Source of the DNA: Acidisphaera sp035272265
Lineage (GTDB): Bacteria; Pseudomonadota; Alphaproteobacteria; Acetobacterales; Acetobacteraceae
Assembly (NCBI GenBank): GCA_035272265.1
Contig: DATEQV010000086.1
Location: 1 to 11,613, forward strand
Direction of reading: 5' to 3'
Length of the DNA: 11,613 bases
A program made the position numbers and the translations under genes. The notes below the pieces were generated by a model, which saw only the letters and a list, made by a program, of their open reading frames with translations, had not been told where the DNA came from and did not search any database. This document shows positions 1 through 7,129 of the stretch, piece after piece (the first letter of the stretch is position 1; the number at the start of each line of letters is the position of its first letter).

Positions 1-133
1 GGTCGAACACGGCGAACGTGTCGCCGTGCTTGAGCACGCGCGATTGCTGTTCCTGCAGGCTCGCGCTGGCGGGAATGGCGAATTCGTCGGCGTGCGGATC
101 GGGCTTGGTCGCATCGTCCATGCCGCGTGACAT
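1..133 (-). CDS. Partial CDS, N-terminus of a glycogen-debranching-type enzyme (amylo-alpha-1,6-glucosidase-like)
   Basis: A leftward reading frame is open from ATG at 133 (or ATG at 121, same frame) to the window edge, giving about 40-44 residues. It contains FAIPASASLQEQ followed by LKHGDTFAVFD. The LKHGDTFAVFD stretch is, from memory of the family, typical of the N-terminal domain (GDE_N_bis) of bacterial glycogen debranching and amylo-alpha-1,6-glucosidase-like proteins, which act on alpha-1,6 branches of glycogen or related glucans in the cytoplasm. Only the extreme N-terminus is present, so no catalytic residue can be checked. Neither start has a clear Shine-Dalgarno sequence. The gene diverges from the amidase with a gap of 74-86 bp. 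The open frame is clear; the family assignment rests on one motif. Confidence 0.55.
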   Translation of the reverse strand, partial: MSRGMDDATKPDPHADEFAIPASASLQEQQSRVLKHGDTFAVFD

Positions 134-154
134 AGCATCGCGCGCCACGCGGCT

Positions 155-182
155 GGCAACCTAAAGCTGAGTCAGGCAACCT
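155..182. repeat. Pair of 8-bp direct repeats in the divergent intergenic region
   Basis: GGCAACCT occurs at 155-162 and again at 175-182, 20 bp apart start to start, which is about two helical turns and so on the same face of the DNA. The pair lies between the divergent debranching-type and amidase genes. Spacing and position would suit a regulator site, but no protein can be named and chance is not excluded. Confidence 0.3.
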
Positions 183-207
183 GCGGGCCGGAAAGCCAGA
201 GGAACGC

Positions 208-1644
208 ATGGACGAGTTCGCATTCGCCTCGGCCGCCGACCTTGCGCGCGCGGTGCGCGACAGACGGATCGGCTGCCTCGAATTGCTGGATCGGATGATC
301 GCCAGGGTCGAGCGGCTGGACGGCGCGCTCAATGCGGTGGTGGTGCGCGACTTCGAGCGCGCGCGCCAGGCTGCACGCGAACGTGATAACGTGGGGGAGT
401 CCGGGCCGCTGCATGGCGTGCCGATGACGGTGAAGGAGAGCTTCGACGTCGCCGGGCTGCCGACGACGTGGGGCTATGCCGACTCGCGCGACAACATCGC
501 GACCGAGGATGCGCTGGCGGTGCAGCGGCTGAAGCAGGCCGGCGCGGTGATCTTCGGCAAGACCAACGTGCCGAAGTCGCTGGGCGACTGGCAGAGCTAC
601 AACGCGGTGTACGGCGCGACGCGCAATCCGTGGAACCGGGAGCGCACGCCGGGCGGCTCGTCGGGCGGCAGCGCCGCGGCGCTGGCGGCGGGGTTCTCGG
701 CGCTGGAGATTGGCAGCGACATCGGCGGGTCGATCCGGATCCCGGCGCATTTCTGCGGCACCTTCGGCCACAAGCCCACGCACGGATTGCTGCCGCCGCG
801 CGGGCACTCGCTGGCGCGCGCGACGGCGATGTCGGACATCTCGGTAATCGGGCCGCTGGCGCGATCGGCGGGCGATCTGATGATGGCGCTGGACGTGCTG
901 GCACGGCCGGACGAGGCGGAGACGGGGCTGCGCCTGGAGCTGCCGGCACCGCCGGAGAACTTGTTCGGGTTGCGCGTCGCCGTGTGGGCGCAGGATGGTG
1001 CGACGCGCACCGATGCGGCGACGGTCGCGGCGATCGAGGCGGTTGCGGCGGATCTGGAAAGGGCCGGCGCGCGCGTGTCGCGCACGCGGCCGGAGTTCGA
1101 CGCGGCGGCCGCGTTCCACACGTATCTGCGGCTGCTGATGGCGGTGCTGAGCAGCCGCATGACCGACGACGTGCTGGAGCAGTGGCGCACGCTCGCGCGG
1201 CGGCTGGGTTCGCGCGACATGCGGGCGGATGCGGTGCTGGGGCGCAACGTGGACATCTCGCATCGCGAGTGGGTGGCGGAGAACGAGAAGCGTGCCGTCG
1301 TCCGCCGCGCCTGGGGCCTGTTCTTCCGCGATCACGACGTGCTGCTGTGCCCCGCGTTCGGGGTGCCGGCGCTGCCGTTCACCGATCATGGCGAGACCTG
1401 GGAGCGCACCGCGACGGTCGACGGCGTCACGATCCCCTACAACGACCTGCTGTTCTGGCCGGGCATCACCTGCGGCTTCCACCTGCCGGCCAGCGTCGCG
1501 CCGATCGCGATGTCCCCGGACGGGCTGCCGATCGGCGTGCAGATCGTGGGGCCGCTGTACGGCGACCGCGTGTGCGTCGGCGTGGCGGCGGAGATCGAGC
1601 GGCTGCGCGGCGGGTTCCGCCCGCCGCCGGGCTACGCGGACTGA
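208..1644 (+). CDS. Amidase-signature family hydrolase
   Basis: This 478-residue protein belongs to the amidase signature family, which hydrolyses C-N amide bonds with a Ser-cisSer-Lys triad. All three catalytic residues are visible: Lys76 in MTVKESFD, Ser151 (the cis-Ser) in PGGSSGGSAAAL and the nucleophile Ser175 in SDIGGSIRIPAHFCG. The 24-residue spacing of the two serines equals that in fatty acid amide hydrolase (Ser217/Ser241), and the C-terminal LPIGVQIVGP motif is also typical. The length is normal. ATG 208 is preceded by AGAGGA at good spacing. There is no signal peptide, so it is probably cytoplasmic. It is not beside gatB/gatC, so a role as a GatA tRNA amidotransferase subunit is unlikely. 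The substrate cannot be read from the sequence. The family is certain; the role is open. Confidence 0.93.
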   Translation: MDEFAFASAADLARAVRDRRIGCLELLDRMIARVERLDGALNAVVVRDFERARQAARERDNVGESGPLHGVPMTVKESFDVAGLPTTWGYADSRDNIATEDALAVQRLKQAGAVIFGKTNVPKSLGDWQSYNAVYGATRNPWNRERTPGGSSGGSAAALAAGFSALEIGSDIGGSIRIPAHFCGTFGHKPTHGLLPPRGHSLARATAMSDISVIGPLARSAGDLMMALDVLARPDEAETGLRLELPAPPENLFGLRVAVWAQDGATRTDAATVAAIEAVAADLERAGARVSRTRPEFDAAAAFHTYLRLLMAVLSSRMTDDVLEQWRTLARRLGSRDMRADAVLGRNVDISHREWVAENEKRAVVRRAWGLFFRDHDVLLCPAFGVPALPFTDHGETWERTATVDGVTIPYNDLLFWPGITCGFHLPASVAPIAMSPDGLPIGVQIVGPLYGDRVCVGVAAEIERLRGGFRPPPGYAD

Positions 1645-1684
1645 GCGAGACCGGTATCGGCCTGAGTGTAGCCCAGCTCACCCC

Positions 1685-1780
1685 CGTCGTTGCGAGGAGC
1701 GCAGCGACGAAGCAACCCAGGGCCGTACGAAAACCGTCTGTCACGCGGCTCTGGGTTGCTTCGCTACGCTCGCAATGACG
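1685..1780. repeat. Imperfect inverted repeat, GTCATTGCGAG...GAAGCAA type (REP/MITE-like)
   Basis: The left arm (1685-1720) begins CGTCGTTGCGAGGAGCGCAG and ends GAAGCAACCCAG. The right arm (1751-1780) runs from CTGGGTTGCTTCGCTACGCT to CGCAATGACG and is its imperfect reverse complement. The arms flank a loop of about 30 bp whose edges also pair (CCCAGGGCCG against CGGCTCTGGG). The core matches, from memory, a short repeat scattered between genes in many bacteria with consensus close to CGTCATTGCGAGCGNAGCGAAGCAATCC. It encodes nothing. As RNA it would form a long hairpin and could act as a 3' end for the amidase transcript and for leftward transcripts. It lies 18 bp from a truncated gene. The 40 bp between the amidase stop and the repeat show nothing. 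Confidence 0.8.
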
Positions 1781-1798
1781 ATGCCACCTCATCCACGC

Positions 1799-1900
1799 TC
1801 AGGTCGATACAAGTCTAACGCGCATCGGCGTGCGCACGACGCGGCCTTCGAGCCGCGCGGCAGCGGCAACGACGTCGTCGGATGTCGGCAGCGTCGTCAC
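1799..1900 (-). pseudogene. Truncated threonine/serine dehydratase-like gene (N-terminal stump)
   Basis: A leftward frame begins with GTG at 1900-1898, overlapping the stop codon of the GT39 gene as GTGA. That is the classic layout of a translationally coupled operon gene. It reads 33 residues to TGA at 1799. The first 26 or so, with LPTSDDVVAAAARLEG and GRVVRTP, match the N-terminal pattern of PLP-dependent threonine ammonia-lyases and serine/threonine dehydratases (a variant of LPTxxDVxAAAxRIxGxxxRTP). After RTPM the similarity stops, and a few unrelated codons (RVRLVST) lead to the stop. The PLP-binding lysine and the rest of the roughly 320-residue enzyme are missing, and I did not recognise them elsewhere in the window. 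I infer a 3' deletion with a breakpoint near 1815-1825, next to the inverted repeat. The family call rests on a short stretch. Confidence 0.55.
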
Positions 1901-3432
1901 TCGCCGGGATGCGGCAGCAGCGCCGATCCCTGGTCGTTGGCGGCGGTCCAGGCCACGCGATAGAGCAGGAAGCGCTCGGCCACGATGCCGTCGCGGCCGC
2001 GCGTGGCCTCGCCGACCGGCGTCAGCGCAGCGCCGCCGAGCGGCGGCAGGAACTGCAGGTCGTGCCGCCTTGCGTCCTTCAGGAACAGGCCGGTCTGCCC
2101 GGCAAGCTCCGGCTGACGGAGATCGAACAACGCCCAGCGCGGATCGACCGCGACGACGGGCACGCTCGCGGGCAGGTAGAAGGCCAGTTCGGAGGCGAGG
2201 CCGTATTCGTCGCTGACCACGAAGCTGGCGCCGGCCGCGACGCGCGCGGCCTCGACCTCGCCGGCAACGCCTTGCCAGCCCGCCAGCGTCCGCATGCTCT
2301 GGTCGATCGACGGCGGCAGCGGCAGCGGGGCGAACGCGACCTGCACATAGGCGACGGCCGTGATCATCGCGCCGAGGGCGATCGCCGGCCGCCGCCATGC
2401 ACGCAGGACCGGCCACGCCGCCGCGGCGATGGCGGCGGCCGGATAGACCACCGCCGGCCAGTTCGCCTGCACGCGGTCGCCCAACGCGTGCTCGGCGAAC
2501 AGCGCCAGCGGCGGCACCGAGAGCAGCGCCAGCAACGTGGCCGCCGCCTCGCGTGTACGCACCGCCCGCAGCGTGGCCACCGCGACGCCGGCGGTGAACA
2601 GCACCAGCAGCAGCGGGGTGGCGAGTGCGATCTGTCCGCCAATCAGCTCGGGCAGGTAGCGGAGCGCGAGTGCGGGCCTCCAGGCTTCCAGGCGGCCGCC
2701 CTGGCGCAGGAAGCTGGCCCAGTGATGCGCGGCGTTCCACGCCACGACCGGCGCGAAGATCGCCAGCCCCAGCGCCGCCGCCAGCCACGGCCACGGCCGC
2801 CGCAGCCACGGGCGCAGGCCGGGCACCACGACGAACCACAGCCCCGCGCCGAAGCCGAGGAAGGCCGCCGTGTACTTGCTGGCCAGCGCGCAGCCCGAGG
2901 CGGCGCCCGCGGCCAGCAGCCAGCCGGGCCGCGCGGACGCGTGGAACCGCGCCAGCGCCCACATCGTCGCGATCCAGAAGAACATCAGCGGCGTGTCGGG
3001 CGTCATGATGACGGTGCCGGCGCCGAGCATCAGCGTCGCGTTCAGCGCGGCGGCGGCGAACAGGCCGGCGTTGCGCGCGGCGGGAAACAGGCGTTGCGCG
3101 GCATCGGCCAGCAGGAACGTGCCCAGCAGGCCCGAGAGCGGGCCGAGCAGCCGCACGCCGAGCGGAGTCTGGCCGGCGATCCACGTGCCGGCGCGGATCC
3201 ACAGCGCCACCATCGGCGGGTGGTCCGGGTAGCCCGCCGCGAGCGCGCGCGACCAGACCCAGTAATAGGCCTCGTCCGGCGACAGCGGCGCGTGGGCAGC
3301 GAGCCACAGCCGCGAGAGCGTCAGTGCGGCGAGCGCTGCAATCCCGATCGCGGTCCAGCGCGCCGCGTCGGCATCGCCACGCACGGGGCGCGCGCGGTCA
3401 ATCACTCCGGCTCGGTCGCTCGCGTCGAGCAT
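1897..3432 (-). CDS. GT39/PMT-type membrane glycosyltransferase
   Basis: This 511-residue protein resembles the bacterial PMT_2 (GT39, ArnT-like) polyprenyl-phosphate-sugar-dependent glycosyltransferases. Many hydrophobic helices fill residues about 25-375, followed by a soluble C-terminal part of about 130 residues. Family motifs appear in order: LSPDEAYYWVWS (50-61, with the acidic DE pair of the first periplasmic loop), GYPDHPPM (67-74), MTPDTPL (143-149), SKYTA (185-189) and VQANWPA (321-327). Such enzymes take a sugar from an undecaprenyl or dolichyl phosphate carrier and add it to lipid A, another glycan or a protein on the outer face of the inner membrane. The acceptor cannot be deduced. 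The ATG lies 3 bp after the stop of the GT2-GtrA gene, so translation is probably coupled, which also supports this start. The 3' end overlaps the dehydratase stump. Confidence 0.88.
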   Translation of the reverse strand: MLDASDRAGVIDRARPVRGDADAARWTAIGIAALAALTLSRLWLAAHAPLSPDEAYYWVWSRALAAGYPDHPPMVALWIRAGTWIAGQTPLGVRLLGPLSGLLGTFLLADAAQRLFPAARNAGLFAAAALNATLMLGAGTVIMTPDTPLMFFWIATMWALARFHASARPGWLLAAGAASGCALASKYTAAFLGFGAGLWFVVVPGLRPWLRRPWPWLAAALGLAIFAPVVAWNAAHHWASFLRQGGRLEAWRPALALRYLPELIGGQIALATPLLLVLFTAGVAVATLRAVRTREAAATLLALLSVPPLALFAEHALGDRVQANWPAVVYPAAAIAAAAWPVLRAWRRPAIALGAMITAVAYVQVAFAPLPLPPSIDQSMRTLAGWQGVAGEVEAARVAAGASFVVSDEYGLASELAFYLPASVPVVAVDPRWALFDLRQPELAGQTGLFLKDARRHDLQFLPPLGGAALTPVGEATRGRDGIVAERFLLYRVAWTAANDQGSALLPHPGE

Positions 3433-3435
3433 GCG

Positions 3436-4572
3436 TCAGCGAACGCGCCAGACCAGCGTGGCCGACACCGCGTAGTTCCAGACCACTCCGATCACCGCGC
3501 CCATCGCGCCGGCGGCGATGCTGGTGGCGTGCTCGGCGTACAGCGTGCGGGCGATGCCGATATTGGCGATCGCGCCCACCCCGCAGACCAGCATGAACAG
3601 CAGCAGCCCGCGCCAGACCGCCGCACCGCGCAGGCGCCGGTCGCGATAGGTCACCTGGTTGTTGAGCAGGAAGTTGAACGCCATGGCGCAGATGGTGGCG
3701 ATCGTCTGCGCGCGGGTGAAATCGACGCCGAAACGCTGTGCGGCGACCAGCACCGCCACGTTCACCAGCACGCCCAGCGCGCCGACCAGCGCGAACGCGA
3801 CGAAACGCAGCGGGAACGCGCCGTTGGTGAGCTTGTCGAGCAGCAGCCCGGCGAACTGCACCAGCACGAGCACGTCGAGCTTGCTGTCGCCGGAGGCGCG
3901 GGCGCGGAAGCGGAACGGCACCTCGGCGACGCGCAGCGGCGCGGGCGCGCTCAGCACCAGATCGAGCAGGATCTTGAACCCCGAGCCGGTCAGGCGGGGG
4001 GCGGTGCGCTCGAACACGTCGCGGCGGATCGCGAAGAAGCCGCTCATCGGATCGGTCAGGCGCACCGGCAGGAAAGCCTGCGCGACGCGGATGCCGGCGT
4101 GCGACAGGCGCTGGCGGAAGCCCGAGGACAGGCCGGAATCGTCCGCGCCGGCAGCGTGCCGCGTGCCGACCGCGAGGTCGTAGCCGCCGCTCAGCACGTC
4201 GCGCAGCATCTCCGGCACCTTGGTCTCGTCGTGCTGCAGGTCGCCGTCGATCACCGCGATTGCCTGCGCCGAGGAGGACAGCGCGCCCTCGATGACGGCC
4301 GAGGCGAGGCCGCGGCGGCCGATGCGGCGGATGCAGCGGACGCGGGCATCGTGCTCGGCTAGCGCGCGGGCCGCGTCGGCGGTGCCGTCGGGGCTGTTGT
4401 CGTCGACGAACACCACTTCCCAGGCAAAACCGACCAGCGCCGCGTCGAGCCGCTCGACCAGCGGGGCGACGTTGTCGCGCTCATTGTAGCAGGGCACCAC
4501 GACGGTCACGTCCGGCGCGCCCGCTTGGGGCGCAGCGGTCAGCGGCCGTGCTTCCAGGGTGGAATCAGCCAT
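3436..4572 (-). CDS. GT2 polyprenyl-phosphate glycosyltransferase fused to a GtrA domain
   Basis: This 378-residue protein has an N-terminal dolichol-phosphate-mannose-synthase-like GT2 domain (about 22-235) and a C-terminal GtrA-like membrane domain (about 253-378). In the GT2 part, VVVPCYNERDN opens the nucleotide-binding fold, DDNSPDGT (57-64) and DGDLQHD (109-115) supply the acidic and metal-binding residues, and DPMSGFF (174-180) is typical of DPM1/ArnC-type enzymes. The GtrA part has four hydrophobic helices (about 255-275, 288-306, 320-340 and 352-374) and the NFLLNNQVTYR motif. Family knowledge suggests it transfers a sugar from a nucleotide donor to polyprenyl phosphate at the cytoplasmic face, with the GtrA part helping flip or anchor the product. 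It sits directly before the GT39 gene that would use that product, and 12 bp after the Lrp gene. The sugar is unknown. Confidence 0.92.
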   Translation of the reverse strand: MADSTLEARPLTAAPQAGAPDVTVVVPCYNERDNVAPLVERLDAALVGFAWEVVFVDDNSPDGTADAARALAEHDARVRCIRRIGRRGLASAVIEGALSSSAQAIAVIDGDLQHDETKVPEMLRDVLSGGYDLAVGTRHAAGADDSGLSSGFRQRLSHAGIRVAQAFLPVRLTDPMSGFFAIRRDVFERTAPRLTGSGFKILLDLVLSAPAPLRVAEVPFRFRARASGDSKLDVLVLVQFAGLLLDKLTNGAFPLRFVAFALVGALGVLVNVAVLVAAQRFGVDFTRAQTIATICAMAFNFLLNNQVTYRDRRLRGAAVWRGLLLFMLVCGVGAIANIGIARTLYAEHATSIAAGAMGAVIGVVWNYAVSATLVWRVR

Positions 4573-4584
4573 CGCGGGCGCCGG

Positions 4585-5064
4585 TCACAGTGGCACGCCG
4601 GCGAGGCTCCGGCTGGTGCGGATCGTCTGCAGGGTCTGCACCCGGCTGACCATCGGCAGGCCGGTCAGGCGGCCGGTCAGCTCGTTCTCGTGCGCGGTGT
4701 CGCGGGCGACCAAGCGCAGCAGGAAGTCGCCGCCGCCGCGGATCATGTGGCACTCGCGCACCTCGGGCCACGCGCCGACCGCCTGTTCGAACGCCGACAG
4801 CATGCTCTCCTTCTGGCTCTCGAGGCCGACGATGGCAAAGAAGGCCACCTCCCAGCCCAGCTTCTGCGGGTCGGTGTCCGCATGGTAGCCGCGGATGACG
4901 CCTGCTTCCTCCAGCCGCCGGACGCGCCGCAAGCACGGGGGCGCGGAGATGTCGGCCCGTCGCGCCAGCTCGACATTCGTCAACCGCCCATCCATCTGCA
5001 ATTCCAGCAGAATGCGCCGGTCGATGGCGTCGAGGATCGGCGCCTCGTCGTTTCTCGTTCTCAT
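4585..5064 (-). CDS. Lrp/AsnC family transcriptional regulator
   Basis: This 159-residue protein has the normal Lrp/AsnC length and layout. A winged helix-turn-helix occupies about 10-58, with LDAIDRRILLELQMDGRLTN, then VELARRADIS and the recognition segment APPCLRRVRRLEEAGVI. A RAM effector-binding domain covers about 72-150, with ECHMIRGGGDFLLRLVARD carrying the conserved G-D ligand-pocket turn. Members bind DNA as dimers or octamers and often sense amino acids. The gene is divergent from trxB, as lrp is in E. coli, and an AsnC-type gene beside trxB also occurs in other alphaproteobacteria (from memory). ATG 5064 is preceded by GGGAA six bases or so upstream. Two glycosyltransferase genes follow closely and may share its transcript. 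The effector is unknown, and it is not necessarily the E. coli Lrp orthologue. Confidence 0.93.
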   Translation of the reverse strand: MRTRNDEAPILDAIDRRILLELQMDGRLTNVELARRADISAPPCLRRVRRLEEAGVIRGYHADTDPQKLGWEVAFFAIVGLESQKESMLSAFEQAVGAWPEVRECHMIRGGGDFLLRLVARDTAHENELTGRLTGLPMVSRVQTLQTIRTSRSLAGVPL

Positions 5065-5102
5065 ACGTTCCCGTCCGGCCAGCGGGCAGCCGGCCCCCCG
5101 TG

Positions 5103-5119
5103 GCGAAATTATCTTTCGC
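5103..5119. promoter_or_regulatory. Palindrome GCGAAA-N5-TTTCGC, candidate Lrp/AsnC operator
   Basis: GCGAAATTATCTTTCGC is a perfect 6+6 palindrome with an AT-rich 5-bp centre, in otherwise very GC-rich DNA. It lies between the divergent Lrp and trxB genes, 39 bp upstream of the Lrp ATG. Short palindromes with an AT-rich centre are the usual target type for Lrp/AsnC dimers. The centre contains the best -10 box of the leftward promoter, so a bound protein would block it. The sequence is seen; the binding protein is inferred. Confidence 0.5.
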
Positions 5120-5135
5120 GAGAGGAGTCCGGCAA
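5108..5135 (-). promoter_or_regulatory. Predicted sigma70-type promoter of the Lrp - GT2 - GT39 run
   Basis: Read leftward, TTGCCG (5135-5130) is followed after 16 bp by GATAAT (5113-5108). Both are close to the TTGACA/TATAAT consensus. Transcription would start near 5101, leaving a leader of about 36 nt before the ATG at 5064. The -10 box is the centre of the palindrome at 5103-5119. Confidence 0.45.
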
Positions 5136-5173
5136 GCGAGGGGCTCGAGAAGGCCCGATCTGGCTCACGCCGC

Positions 5174-5203
5174 TTGCCCGGCGCGGAAACAGGCTCCTAT
5201 CCT
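5174..5203 (+). promoter_or_regulatory. Predicted promoter of trxB
   Basis: TTGCCC (5174-5179) and TATCCT (5198-5203) are separated by 18 bp and point toward trxB. A start near 5210 would leave a short leader of about 15 nt that still holds AAGGAACAGG as the ribosome site. The -10 match is moderate, so this is only a candidate. Confidence 0.3.
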
Positions 5204-5224
5204 GCACATTGCGAAGGAACAGGT

Positions 5225-6193
5225 ATGTCCAAGACGCATCGCACGCGGGTGCTGATCATCGGCGCGGGTCCCGCGGGCTACACCGCCGCGATCTATGCCG
5301 CTCGCGCGGGGCTCGCGCCGGCGCTGCTGACCGGCCTGCAGCCGGGCGGGCAGCTGACGATCACCACCGACGTGGAGAACTACCCCGGCTTCGCCGAGGT
5401 GATCCAAGGCCCCTGGCTGATGGAGCAGATGGCGGCCCAGGCGGCGCATGTCGGCACCGAGATCGTCAACGACCTGGTCACCGAAGTCGACCTGAAGGCC
5501 ACGCCGTTCCGGGCGGCGGCCGATTCGGGCGACGCGTGGCTGGCGGACGCGGTCATCATCGCGACGGGCGCGCAGGCGCGCTGGCTCGGCCTGCCCTCGG
5601 AGCGCCGGCTGCAGGGCGCGGGCGTGTCCGCCTGCGCCACCTGCGACGGCTTCTTCTTCCGCGGCAAGCGCGTGGCCGTGGTCGGCGGCGGCAACACCGC
5701 GGTCGAGGAGGCGCTGTACCTGACCCATCACGCCAGCCACGTGACGCTGATCCACCGGCGCGACCGGCTGCGCGCCGAGCGCATCCTGCAGCAGCGGCTG
5801 TTCGCCAATCCGAAGATCGACGTGATCTGGAACGCGGCGGCGGACGAGGTGCTGGGCGCGGGCTCGCCGGAAAGCGTGACCGGCGTGCGGCTGCGCGACA
5901 CGGTGACGGGTGCGCCGAGCGAGCTTGCGGTCGACGGGCTGTTCGTCGCCATCGGGCACACGCCGACGACGGCGCTGTTCCGCGGCCAGGTCGCGATGGA
6001 CGACGAGGGCTACATCGTCACCGCGCCGGGGACGATGCGCACGTCGGTCGCCGGCGTGTTCGCGGCAGGCGACGTGCAGGACAAGGTCTATCGGCAGGCG
6101 GTCACGGCGGCCGGCACCGGCTGCATGGCGGCGCTGGAGGCGGAGAAGTGGCTGGCATCGCAGGCCGACGGGCTGGCGGCGGCGGCGGATTGA
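5225..6193 (+). CDS. trxB: Thioredoxin-disulfide reductase
   Basis: This 322-residue flavoprotein uses NADPH to reduce thioredoxin in the cytoplasm. The length is standard for low-molecular-weight TrxB. In order it shows the FAD-binding GAGPAG (13-18), the PGGQLTITTDVENYPGF stretch (40-56), the redox-active CATC (Cys137 and Cys140), the NADPH-binding VVGGGNTAVEEA with HRRD (177-180) for the 2'-phosphate, and the C-terminal FAD motif FAAGDVQDKVYRQAVTAAGTG. No key residue is missing. The frame is open far upstream, but ATG 5225 is the right start: homology begins there and AAGGAACAGG lies just before it. LysR follows after 38 bp, probably in the same transcript, and the Lrp gene diverges. Confidence 0.96.
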   Translation: MSKTHRTRVLIIGAGPAGYTAAIYAARAGLAPALLTGLQPGGQLTITTDVENYPGFAEVIQGPWLMEQMAAQAAHVGTEIVNDLVTEVDLKATPFRAAADSGDAWLADAVIIATGAQARWLGLPSERRLQGAGVSACATCDGFFFRGKRVAVVGGGNTAVEEALYLTHHASHVTLIHRRDRLRAERILQQRLFANPKIDVIWNAAADEVLGAGSPESVTGVRLRDTVTGAPSELAVDGLFVAIGHTPTTALFRGQVAMDDEGYIVTAPGTMRTSVAGVFAAGDVQDKVYRQAVTAAGTGCMAALEAEKWLASQADGLAAAAD

Positions 6194-6231
6194 ACAAACG
6201 AAGGCCCGGCGGGGGCGAGCGAGGGAACGGC

Positions 6232-7116
6232 ATGGACTGGGACAAGCTGCGCGTCTTTCACGCGGTCGCCGAGGCGGGCAGCTTCACCCACGCCGGCGAC
6301 ACGCTGAACCTGAGCCAGTCGGCGGTGTCGCGGCAGATCTCGGCGCTGGAGGAGGCGCTGCAGGTGCCGCTGTTCCACCGCCACGCGCGCGGGCTGATCC
6401 TGACCGAGCAGGGCGAGGCGCTGAACCGCACGGTGCGCGAGGTGTTCGCCAAGCTGGCGATGACCGAGGCGCTGCTGACGGAGAGCAAGGAGAAGCCGGC
6501 CGGGCGGATCAAGGTGACCACCACCGTCGGCTTCGGCGCCACGTGGCTGGCGCCGCGCATCGCAGCGTTCCTCGACCAGTATCCCGACGTGACGATGACG
6601 CTGCTGCTCGACGACAGCGACCTCGATCTGGCGATGCGCGAAGCGGACGTGGCGATCCGCATGCACGCGCCCAAGCAGCCGGACCTGATCCAGCGGCACC
6701 TGATGTCGATGCACTGGGCGGTGGTGGCGTCGCCGGCGTACTGCAAGCGCAAGGGGACGCCGCAACGGCCGGAGGACCTGGACGACCACAACCTGATCCT
6801 GTTCGGCGAGTACCGCCCGCCGGTGGCCGACATCAACTGGCTGGCCGAGGCGGGACGCCGCGCCGGCAGCCCGCGCCGCGCGCTGCTGGAGGTCAACAAC
6901 GTGCAGGCGATGCTGCACGCGATCCGCTCGGATCTCGGAATCGGCGCCATTCCCGACTACATGGTTGCGGACGATACCGAACTGGTGCGTCTGCTGCCCG
7001 ACCTGAAGGCGCCGAAGGTGGACGTGTATTTCGTCTATCCGGAGGAGCTGCGGAATTCCAAGCGCGTGGCGGTGTTCCGCGACTTCCTGCTGGCGCGGCT
7101 GGCGGAGCTGCAATAG
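6232..7116 (+). CDS. LysR-family transcriptional regulator
   Basis: This 294-residue protein has the normal LysR length and fold. The N-terminal winged helix-turn-helix (1-60) starts MDWDKLRVFHAVAEAGSFTH and contains the recognition part LNLSQSAVSRQISALEEAL. A linker helix (about 61-88) follows, then the effector-binding domain (about 90-294) with IKVTTTVGFGATWLAPRIAA and the LDLAMREADVAIR segment common in LysR proteins. ATG 6232 is preceded by GAGGGAAC. It lies 38 bp downstream of trxB and probably shares its transcript. Lrp-trxB-LysR neighbourhoods recur in alphaproteobacteria (from memory), but what this regulator controls is not evident. Its stop is only 13 bp from the stop of the convergent Hint gene, so no separate terminator fits between them. 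Confidence 0.93.
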   Translation: MDWDKLRVFHAVAEAGSFTHAGDTLNLSQSAVSRQISALEEALQVPLFHRHARGLILTEQGEALNRTVREVFAKLAMTEALLTESKEKPAGRIKVTTTVGFGATWLAPRIAAFLDQYPDVTMTLLLDDSDLDLAMREADVAIRMHAPKQPDLIQRHLMSMHWAVVASPAYCKRKGTPQRPEDLDDHNLILFGEYRPPVADINWLAEAGRRAGSPRRALLEVNNVQAMLHAIRSDLGIGAIPDYMVADDTELVRLLPDLKAPKVDVYFVYPEELRNSKRVAVFRDFLLARLAELQ

Positions 7117-7129
7117 CGCGCAGCGCCGC

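Noticed and set aside
172..1482. Long leftward frame of 436 codons opposite the amidase gene
   Set aside because: Arginine-, histidine- and proline-rich shadow of a GC-rich gene; the amidase frame has all catalytic motifs.
1882..4362. Rightward open frame of 826 codons across both glycosyltransferase genes
   Set aside because: Low-complexity Arg/Gln/His/Ala translation with no domain, opposite two genes with clear motifs; a codon-bias artefact.
4895..5224. 110-codon N-terminal extension of trxB
   Set aside because: It overlaps the Lrp gene and the divergent promoter region and has no similarity to the family; ATG 5225 has a ribosome site and begins the homology.
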